64,000 nt of DNA from Undaria pinnatifida (taxonomy: Eukaryota > Sar > Phaeophyceae > Laminariales > Alariaceae): the NCBI GenBank assembly GCA_012845835.1, contig JABAKD010000010.1:12862473-12926472 (forward strand), given 5' to 3'. This document shows, piece by piece, positions 56,496-64,000 of this stretch. The notes beneath the pieces are model-generated. The model was not told where the DNA came from and made no database searches. It worked only from the letters and a program-made list of their open reading frames with translations. Each line of letters begins with the position of its first letter. Position 1 is the first letter of the stretch. The translations under genes were made by a program, and so were the position numbers.

Positions 56496-56759
56496 GTTCA
56501 TTCGCTTCGTGCTAGATGTATTGATTGCTTGTATGTACGATGATACCGTGATCAATTACTACGTTACAACAGCAGCAGTACTTACTCTGCATCAATCCTA
56601 GCAGGAACTACCATCAACAACTACCTATGACGCTGCAGTTGCACTGCTGCAACGAGATCGACAACGATCTTGTGTGTCTTCACAGTACAGCAGTGACCTT
56701 TCCGCCCACCCATCTGCCCCCCCCTCCGCCCTGCGTGCTTGTTGATTGCGGCTGGCATT

Positions 56760-56960
56760 CCATGGCCTGACCACTTCGCTCTATGTTGCGATGTGTATCT
56801 CTGTCTCGTAGTTTTGTGACCACAGCAGCATTGGTTACAGTACCAGATCTCGTCTCCATGAGGCATCGGCACAGACACTGAATTGGTTTTGCTGGATTTA
56901 GATGGGCGCAAACGTCAGTTTTTTGTGAAGAATACACACATTCAGCACAACCCGTGTCCG
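56760..56960 (+). repeat. Family D repeat
   Basis: TGTATCTCTGTCTCGTAGTT, an insertion of about 30 bp (CAGCAGCATTGGTTACAGTA), then CTCGTCTCCATGAGGCATCG and GATTTAGATGGGCGCAAACG. Confidence 0.7.
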
Positions 56961-57124
56961 TGCCCATGCCTCGGGCTACGTAGGCTGACTTCCACTTTCA
57001 TTTTTTGAATATTTTTGGCGGATGTATGACTGGCTTCAGCTTTCAGTTATGATATACCGGTACCAGGTACCAGGTACAAGGTCCCTGGTATGATATTTAC
57101 ATACGTGTACATATCATATATAAG

Positions 57125-57571
57125 GAGTCGCCGACCTATATCACCCGGTCGCCCCGGTGACGTATCAGGTTATCCTCGAGCCTGGTATAGGTCAGTTTCG
57201 TGAGTTCGAATCCCCCCGAGTGCATGCTCGTATACGTTCGTGGGAACTTTTTCTGCGCACAAATTGACCTGCTGAAAGCGCAAGAACGCGAGTTAGCAAC
57301 ATTCGATGAAAAGTCGACGAGCAGTGGGATTGCTGAACCCTTCGTATGCGCGACAAAAATTGAAGGCAGGAATCGGCGGGGAGAAAGGACGACACCTGTG
57401 ACCACGGCGTGTCCAGAAGCTGGAAAGCAGAAGTGTGGAAAAAAAAAAAAATCCTTCATGAAGAAACATAACCCGCAGTACGCGCGATTGGATCATCACA
57501 ACAGCTTGCAGGGATGAGTTTCGACAAAATCTTCGATCTCACAGCTGGAATGTATTTTATTTTTATTATAT
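57125..57571 (+). mobile_element. Extended mini-element interrupted by a SINE
   Basis: AAGGAGTCGCCGACCTATAT stops at about 57140 and the element resumes at about 57453 with CCTTCATGAAGAAACATAAC, GCGCGATTGGATCATCACA and the core reading MSFDKIFDLTAGMYF. The interruption is exactly SINE copy 5. Confidence 0.8.
57141..57452 (+). mobile_element. tRNA-derived SINE copy 5 (full length, 12-A tail)
   Basis: Head CGCCCCGGTGACGTATCAGG (A-box) and CGTGAGTTCGAATCC (B-box), body CGCACAAATTGACCTGCTGA, core GCGACAAAAATTGAAGGCAG, GACACCTGTGACCACGGC, CCAGAAGCTGGAAAG, then a run of 12 A. About 310 bp; best reference copy in the window. Confidence 0.85.
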
Positions 57572-57603
57572 CACCTTCGGTTCGTTTTTTTTTTTCCCTA
57601 TTC

Positions 57604-57614
57604 ATAGGGTAATC

Positions 57615-57713
<99 letters not shown>

Positions 57714-57739
57714 CGTTGTTGTTGTCGTTGTTGTTGTGG

Positions 57740-57818
<79 letters not shown>

Positions 57819-58236
57819 CGTTGTTGTCGTTTGTTGTTGTTGTTGTTGTTGTTGTTGCCTCACTTTAACTCTCGTCAAACATCTAGAGTCCGTGGTTGCA
57901 CAAAGATGCTTGTAATCCTAGGAAGATCCGACAAACCAAATGAAATCAAAATTCGTCCGGGAAATACTACGCTTTCCGGCTAAAAACGCACGATACGAAG
58001 AAGAAGGCGCACAAATGAAATGATCCAATGTGCAAACTGCACTCACATGGCCGCGGGTATCCACTCAACTACGGCATACTTGTAGAGTTCCCCCGTTCAC
58101 ACAACTAACCAACTCGCGGCTACAAACTTCAGCGGTTGGGCTGCCTCCACCGCCGTATGAACCGCACGGTAATCGTGAGCGCAGACGAACGCGCCTGCTG
58201 TCTAGAGTGCTGTCAGAGTGACGACCCGCGGGCATG
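57604..58236 (-). mobile_element. Retroposon family Q copy 2 with very long (AAC)n tail
   Basis: On the minus strand it starts GCCCGCGGGTCGTCACTCTG at 58236 and ends near TTAAAGTGAGGC, followed by a tail of about 240 bp of AAC (GTT on the plus strand, 57614-57855, with a few GTC and GGT variants). The poly-Thr and poly-Leu frames across the tail are artefacts. Confidence 0.8.
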
Positions 58237-58249
58237 CAGTGCTACTACT

Positions 58250-58345
58250 CCGTAGTGACTGGAGCCTGTCCTGTACCACGGCGGACTTGACTATGCGAGT
58301 TGACGTGAGAGCAACAACAACAACAACAACAACAATGATCTACGA
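58250..58345 (+). mobile_element. Family P SINE, 5'-truncated, with (AAC)n tail
   Basis: GTAGTGACTGGAGCCTGTCC, GCGAGTTGACGTGAGAGC, then eight AAC units. Confidence 0.75.
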
Positions 58346-58386
58346 GAGACGAGCTTTGTGGTTTGTTATAACCTACCAGACATATT

Positions 58387-58470
58387 AGCGAAGATGAAAA
58401 AATACACATGAGCTGTGGGATCGACCAAAAAGGTTTGTTTTTTTTCAAATCTCAGCTTTACACCTGCATG
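58387..58470 (-). mobile_element. Mini-element (subfamily III)
   Basis: GAAAAAATACACATGAGCTG, GGGATCGACCAAAAAGGTTT and TCTCAGCTTTACACCTG; same subfamily as 22932-23098 and 35141-35238. Confidence 0.65.
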
Positions 58471-58504
58471 TTTTTTCATTTTTTTATATATATGAAATAC
58501 TACG

Positions 58505-58797
58505 TTTTTTTAGTGCATACTTCTACTTTCCAGCTTCTGGACAAGCCGTGGTCACAGGTGTCGTCCCTTCTTCCCCCCGGTTCTTGCCTTCAATTTGGGT
58601 TCAGCAATCCCGCTGCTCGTAGATTTTTCGTCGAGTGTTGCTAACTCACGCTCTCGCGTTTTCCGCACGTCAATTATTGCACAAGAAAAAGTCCCCCCGA
58701 ATTCATACGAGTATGCACTCGGCGGGATTCGAACTCACGAAACTGGCCTATACCAGGCTCGAGGATAACCTCATACGCCGCCGGGGCGACCGGTATC
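58505..58797 (-). mobile_element. tRNA-derived SINE copy 6
   Basis: CCAGCTTCTGGACAAGCCGT through GGATTCGAACTCACGAAACT, AGGATAACCTCATACGCC, CCGGGGCGACCGG. It has an internal deletion in the core (ATTTTTATCGCGCATAG missing). Confidence 0.8.
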
Positions 58798-58964
58798 ATA
58801 TGCATACGTCGTATATTTGCTGATATCGGTGAAAAGTTGTGTACGGTGAAGGGGTAGATTACTGCTGCTGCAGCTACTGCTGTCCGCTGCTGTCGGGTCG
58901 ACATACTCACGCATGCGCATACAATGGCAGCTTGAGCTGCCGGAGTAGGAAAGCGGGGACGGCT

Positions 58965-59125
58965 GGTAGGGACAGCTCGCGCTATCGCTATCACGGGAAC
59001 TAAAGGACACGCCAAAAAACCAACCAGGATTGCCGATGGAATTGAGTTAATTTGACACGACGTGTATGAAAAAACGTGGAAGTGTGGTTTATTGTTCCCC
59101 ATTCGCCGGAGGATAGAAAAGAAAA
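58965..59125 (-). repeat. Dispersed repeat family N, inverted copy
   Basis: CGCTATCGCTATCACGGGAA through ACGTGGAAGTGTGGTTTATT and TTCGCCGGAGGATAGAAAAG. Confidence 0.65.
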
Positions 59126-59599
59126 AAAAAATGTCTGCTGCCGTTAGTCCGTGTACCGGAGCGTGAAATGTCGTTTTTTATTTGCCCATCTTTTATTTTT
59201 TAAAGAACAAAACATTTCAGCTATGAGATGGATGGACAAAAAAAAAAAGGAGTTTGATTCCATTTATCATCTCGCACTTTTTTTTTCTTTTGTCTTTCTC
59301 TATTTGGTGTCATGTGATACGTGCATGTACTATTATAACTGTATGTAGGACGGGACGCGTTTCGTGTTTTGACGCCATCAAGACAGTAAAAATAATTTAG
59401 TTGCGAAGACTTGCACGCTGCTGTTGTTGTCTACCATCTTTCCATTTTTTTTTTTTTCAATGCTGTTTGTTGTTTTGTGGTGGGCTGTGAATAACTACCG
59501 CGCATAACGCAAGTACTTCATCCAGGCGTCTGATGTGGAGTACTAACTGCTGTAGTAGCATGGGTGAATCTCGTCCGTACCACATACAGCAGTACAGTA

Positions 59600-59872
59600 G
59601 TGGTAGGTTGATGATGCAGATTGGAATCCTCCCGAGTAAATGCTGCTCGTGCTCGGAGGGACTTCTGCATGCGAAAAAAAATGATTTCGTACGAAGCCGA
59701 AAGCGCCGAAAACATAATTTAGCAAAAAAAACCCCGATGAAACTCGACGAGCATAAACAGCTGAAAGGTGGAAATAGTGAACCCTCGAACCCTGTGCGTG
59801 ATATAAATGAAGGCACGTATATACCGGGTGGGAGAAGGGAAAACACCGGCTTCTGTGTCATCGGCTTGTTGT
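59600..59872 (+). mobile_element. Diverged SINE
   Basis: B-box-like GATTGGAATCCTCCCGAG, body GAAGCCGAAAGCGCCGAAAA, GAACCCTCGAACCCTGTGCG, core ATAAATGAAGGCACGTA, GGGAGAAGGGAAAACACCGG. Oldest-looking copy. Confidence 0.55.
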
Positions 59873-59904
59873 AAAAGTTTTTACCTGATACGTACCTGGT
59901 ATGA

Positions 59905-60134
59905 GTTAAGCTGATGCTCGTATACTTTCGTGGGGACTTTTTCTTGTCCACATATTGACTTGGGGAAAACGCTAGAGCGTGAGTTAGCAACACTCGATGG
60001 AAAATCGACGACCAGTGGGATTGCTGAACCCTATGGGCGATAAAAATCGAAGGCAAGAACCGGGGGGAAGAAGGGACGACACCTGTGACCACGGCTTGTC
60101 CAGAAGCTGGAAAGTAGAAGTGTGCAAAAAAAAA
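59905..60134 (+). mobile_element. tRNA-derived SINE, head truncated
   Basis: TGATGCTCGTATACTTTCGT, GAGTTAGCAACACTCGATGG, AAAAATCGAAGGCAAGAACC, GACACCTGTGACCACGGCTT, GTCCAGAAGCTGGAAAGTAG, then a run of 9 A. Confidence 0.8.
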
Positions 60135-60674
60135 GATTATATGCAAAGTCAAAAAGCGATGATTAAAAACATGAACAAAAAAAACTGCTGGTGGAACGGT
60201 TCTCGAAAAGAGCATCGGGTAGAACAACCAACTGAAAATAACCAAAAAGACGCTAAATAATCATGTGCGGAACCGATTTTTTTTTGAGTATAATGCGTAT
60301 GCGAGCGGGGGGGGGGGGGGGTAGGGGCGTATCTCTGCACCATATGTAAATCTGGTGGAACGGTCGTAGGACATCAAGTAAGATATCGAAACATCCATTA
60401 CATACACAATGGTACTCGTATTTTAACTTTTTATAATACACTCGACAATACTCGTATCATGAAAAAGATACGTCTCCGAAGGCGGGGGGAGGTCGGAGGG
60501 GTCCAGCTGTCCCGGCCCGAACTCCTCAAACGAGCCTGAACTCTTCGAAGGAGGGCGCTGTTGGTCAACCCTTGCATCTGCTGACGCCGCCGTTTCGCCA
60601 CTCCCTCCTACCCGTGCGCGATGATGTGGAGACTTTTTCGTGCTCTGTCTCGGTGGGTTCATGGATATACTGCA

Positions 60675-60975
60675 GGAGCTTTGCCTTGCCTTGCCTTGCC
60701 TTGCCTTGCCTTGCCTTGCCTTGCCTTGCCTTGCCTTGCCTTGATTTGCCTTGCCTTGCCTTGCCTTGCCTTGCCTTGCCTTGCCTTGCCTTGCCTCTTG
60801 CATTGCCATGCCTTCCGTCGCTCTTTCTTGCCTTTTCGGGCCTTACTTTGCCTTTCCTGGCCTTGCCTTGCCTTGTCTTGCCTTGCTTGGCGTTGCCCTG
60901 CCTTCCCCTGCCTTGAATTGCTTCGCCTTTTCTGGCCTTGCCTTCGCTTGCCTTGCCTTGCTTTGCCTCACCCGT
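60675..60975 (+). repeat. (GCCTT)n pentanucleotide array
   Basis: Near-perfect TTGCC units to about 60795, then a degenerate continuation to about 60975. It creates long Leu/Pro/Ala/Cys frames on plus and Lys/Gln/Gly/Ala/Arg frames on minus that are not genes. Confidence 0.95.
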
Positions 60976-61554
60976 CAACCCGCCTCGTCTCGCCTGGCGT
61001 GTATCACGGCATATATGACGGCATGGATGGATACCTGGTATACTGCTGTAGTACTGCTGTAACCTAGAATATTGCCTGTGCTGTTGTATTTTACAGTACA
61101 GCAGTAGTTGTGCCATGACCTAGCATAGCCGTACTGCTGTTGTAGCCGATATTTTTGCCTTTGCGATAACATCATGTTCGTAGATAACATCATGCTCATA
61201 GATGTGCCGCCACCTACATACGGTGGTCGTTGCCTCCCGGTCCCTCTAGGTTTTATACAGTACGCGACAACACTTGAGAATTTGGCAGGTGATGATTTCG
61301 CGTTTTCCTGTTTTAGTTGAAAACGATAAGATGATGATCGGTTTTCGTACCGACAACAGCCAGTGTAGGGCACGCCCTGCCTGATGAGTAAGGATCACGG
61401 ATTGGCCAGATTTTCATTTGGTGTCGCGTACGTGTACGGCTTGCTGTATGCTAGGTGCGAGCAAGTTTTGTGTGTGTGTTTTTTTGTTGTCGTTCGAGCT
61501 ACTATCTTTGTTGCGGTTAGCTGCTTTTGCTTGCTGTACGGGTGTGGTGTCGCC

Positions 61555-61740
61555 TTGTGTTGTGTTGTGTTGTGATGTGATGTGATGTGTTGTGTTGTGT
61601 TGTGTTGTGTTGTGTTGTGTTGTGTTGTGTTGTGTTGTGTTGTGTTGTTTTGTGTTGTGTTGTGTGGTGTGGTGTTGTGTTGTGTTGTGTTGTGTTGTGT
61701 TGTGTTGTGTTGTGATGTGATGTGATGTGTTGTGTTTTGT
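61555..61740 (+). repeat. (TTGTG)n pentanucleotide array
   Basis: TTGTG units with GATGTGATGTGATG variants at both ends (61571-61589 and about 61710-61730), nearly symmetrical. Confidence 0.95.
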
Positions 61741-61799
61741 TGTACCGTCTTTTCAACCGCCACGCGGGCGGAGACGGACAGACAAAAATGTGGTGTGGG

Positions 61800-61890
61800 C
61801 GGATGAATGGATGGATGGGTCGATGGGTGGATGGGCGGATCGATGGATGAATCGATGGATGCATGCGTGGATCGGTGGATGGATGGGGAA
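61800..61890 (+). repeat. (GGAT)n-type short repeat
   Basis: ATGGATGGATGGGTCGATGG-like units; a second short tract is at 62798-62832. Confidence 0.85.
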
Positions 61891-61924
61891 TAGCCACGTA
61901 CGAGATTTTTTTTTATTATTGTTG

Positions 61925-62105
61925 TCATCTCTTCGACTATCTTCGCGCTTTTCTTTCTCCTTTTCCGTCCCTAGACGTTGCTCAGATCGAGGGTCACATG
62001 GCAGGCTCTTCTCCCCCCTTCCCACTACGGTACCTGCCTTCATTTTTGTCACGAGAAGACTGCAGCTCTTTGCTCCCTCGTCCACTCGCGTCGAATTAAT
62101 TGTGC
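61925..62105 (+). repeat. Family G repeat, copy 4
   Basis: TTTCTTTCTCCTTTTCCGTC, CAGATCGAGGGTCACATGGC, CTTCATTTTTGTCACGAGAA, CCACTCGCGTCGAATTAATT. Confidence 0.65.
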
Positions 62106-62760
62106 ATTCAGTTCTGAATTGAGCAAACTCGAAACTACGACGATCGATCGCACTTGTAGAAAGAAACAGTGCTGTTAAATGATGTGTTACGGCGGTGTTG
62201 TTTGTGTGTACCTGGTGAATTGACATATTTTATGTACTAACTGTGCAGCCGTATTGGGCACTGCTCTAGTGCAAAGTGAACCTTATTTATTAGTCTTATT
62301 TCTGTTGACAGCAGTACCGTGACTTCGAAACTGGAACTTCGGTGCAAGTTCCTATTACAAGGAGGTTGAAAAACGCAGAAGGTGTTGATTTTTTCACGTT
62401 TCGATTTTTTGTATGATATTATTAATAGTGGAATACTATACAGTTTTGCCTGTGGTAGTTCACCAGTCCTTCCTATAAGTTAGAACAAATAAAAAATACG
62501 CTTCAGGTTGTGCGATCGGAAGTTTTTTCATGGAAACTCATGTTTGCTCGTACCCTTCATGCCTTTGGTAGTGCACGAACAGCAGTGCCAAGTGCCAATT
62601 ACCCAAAGGTGTTCGGTGTTTCGTTGTTTCTGTTCTACACGTGCTTTTTTCTCAATAACGAAGTTTTTTTTGTTTGTTGATACATGGGCGCGCTGCGGAA
62701 ATTGTTCTGAAGGAGACGGATGGCTATATGGATAAGAACCGAATCGACTCCGGCTCGCGT
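62106..62760. other. Unassigned, with mini-element relic
   Basis: A diverged mini-element lies at 62488-62552 on minus (AAAAATACGCTTCAGGTTGT, GGAAACTCATGTTTGCTC). Otherwise nothing recognised. Confidence 0.4.
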
Positions 62761-62924
62761 GAATATGATAAAATTGAAGATTACTATGAAGATTATCATG
62801 TATGGATGGATGGACGGATGGATGGATGTATGGTGCGACGAGAAAGGTAGCGCGTAAACCGCGCGACCGTTTTCTTTGTTTGTTTGGCTACTCGTATCTT
62901 GCTTGAAAAACTTGGTTGTGGCGT

Positions 62925-63140
62925 CGGCGGCGGGGTCGGCGGCGGCGGCGGCGGTGGTGTTGGTGGTGTTGGTGGTGTTGGTGGTGTTGGTCGTGTTGGT
63001 CGTGGTGTTGGTGGTGGTGGTGTTGGTGGTGTTGGTGTTGGTGGTGTTGGTGTTGGTGGTGTTGGTGTTGGTGGTGTTGGTGCTGGTGGTGTTAGTGTTG
63101 GTGTTGGTGGCCGTGGTGGTGATGGTGGTGGTGGCGAGGA
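62925..63140 (+). repeat. (GGTGTT)n minisatellite
   Basis: GGTGGTGTTGGTGTT units with a GGCGGC start. Poly-Gly/Val/Thr/Asn frames arise from it. Confidence 0.95.
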
Positions 63141-63422
63141 CGTCCTGTCTGGACGTGTCTTGAGCTTGAACGATCCGTTGTTTTTGGCGCCGTGATGTTC
63201 TCGACTGCCTGCCTGGGGCTTGGCAATTGCCCTCGTTCGACAGTTTAGCAGTCGTCTTGGCTTGACTCAACTTGAGTTGGCTGCAGTGAACTTGGCGTAC
63301 CTTGGCGTACGTTGGTGTAACGTGGCTTGGCTTGAAATGGCCTGGCCTGACTTGGCTCGGTTGGGCTTGCCTTGCGCTGTCTCTTCTGTTGTTGCTTTGC
63401 CGTGCCTTCTATGGTCTTGCCT

Positions 63423-63497
63423 CGCGTTGCGTTGGTTGCGTTGCGTTGTTGCGTTGCGTTGCGTTGCGTTGCGTTGCGTTGCGTTGCGTTGCGTTGC
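63423..63497 (+). repeat. (GCGTT)n pentanucleotide array
   Basis: TTGCG units, about 14 copies, preceded by a degenerate GGCTT-rich stretch at 63300-63410. Confidence 0.95.
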
Positions 63498-63499
63498 CG

Positions 63500-64000
63500 A
63501 GCGTTTTTCGTTCTGGTCATATGTTCTTGCAGTTCCGCTGCCGCTAGCTATAATAAACTTGCACGAGGAGAGGGGAAGCGGGGGGGGGGGTACCGGTTTG
63601 CGGCTGGTTTTTCTATGGATTATTTATTTCCTGTAATTGGCTGTTATTTCCATTTACGGATACGGGTGCCGGTATCGTATCGTACCTCTTTTCATTATTT
63701 ACAGATGTATTGCATTAGATGTTATCCATCTACGCGTGCATAATATGTGGGCACACCTATGTATTTGTAGTGGCCGATCCCCGCGCCCGGCGACTGTCGG
63801 CGAACGATGTCAATGCCATGCAATCATAGAGCAATATATGCTATCAATAAAAATCATTAGCAGTCATTAGCGATCATGCGCACACGGTCATAGTCGTTCG
63901 TATCTTGCCGTTCTTACATGATATACGAGCACAGGAGCGGCAAGAGGCAATCGGCGGCAGAAAGACAGTGGCAGCGTCTGAATCTTGGGTGCGGCTAGTA
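63500..64000. other. Window end, nothing recognised
   Basis: Unique-looking sequence with a G run at 63580-63589; no gene or repeat family recognised. Confidence 0.35.

Noticed and set aside
57456-57878. 140-codon poly-Thr frame and the opposite poly-Leu frame
   Set aside because: Translation of the (GTT/AAC)n tail of a family Q retroposon.
59457-60245. 262-codon minus-strand frame
   Set aside because: It is made of two SINE copies (59600-59872 and 59905-60134) read in antisense. The same peptide phrases occur at every SINE copy.
60423-61116. Lys/Gln/Gly/Ala-rich minus-strand frames of 128 and 183 codons
   Set aside because: Encoded by the (GCCTT)n array read on the complementary strand.

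Overview
The window is eukaryotic, repeat-dominated DNA. It has no operons or dense gene tracks, but it has GT-AG introns, tRNA-derived SINEs, LINE and Ty3/gypsy debris, MITE-like palindromes, large microsatellites and long homopolymer runs. Several repeat-encoded peptides resemble sequences I remember as common in brown algal (Ectocarpus-type stramenopile) genomes: the MSFDEIFDLTAGVYF mini-frame, the SINE body and the LINE C-terminus. I place the sequence there with moderate confidence; the sequence alone does not prove it.

Layout. 0-2.2 kb: Ty3/gypsy pol remnant (RNase H intact, integrase core missing). 2.2-8.9 kb: microsatellite and minisatellite desert with a mariner-like MITE at 5.0 kb. 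8.9-15 kb: the only convincing host gene, a FYVE zinc-finger gene on the minus strand. Its exons splice precisely across the RRHHCRACG motif, and its last exon runs into a LINE-tail repeat. 15-18 kb: palindromic tandem units and a CGGGTC-rich family. 18-23 kb: a giant inverted repeat (arms of about 0.9 kb with mirrored G/C runs) overlapping a direct duplication. 23.7-25.3 kb: a 1.5 kb array of a 10-bp unit whose 534- and 545-codon reading frames are artefacts. 26-34 kb: minisatellites and SINEs. 35-45 kb: nested elements, including a TIR element inside a dispersed repeat. 46.5-52 kb: two degenerate LINE reverse-transcriptase fragments. 53-60 kb: dense SINEs with polyA or (AAC)n tails. 60.6-63.5 kb: pentanucleotide arrays built on a TTG core.

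No protein-coding system with cooperating genes is visible. The most unusual content is a very small, very abundant element: about 70-85 bp core, 26 copies counted here, at least three diverged subfamilies that mostly keep a 15-codon reading pattern. One copy is flanked by a perfect 15-bp duplication of its target. The same element caps larger composite elements and is itself the target of a nested SINE. Three further retroposon groups are visible: a polyA SINE with a shared core and interchangeable tRNA-like heads, an (AAC)n-tailed SINE, and a second (AAC)n-tailed element. Together they account for two of the long GTT arrays.
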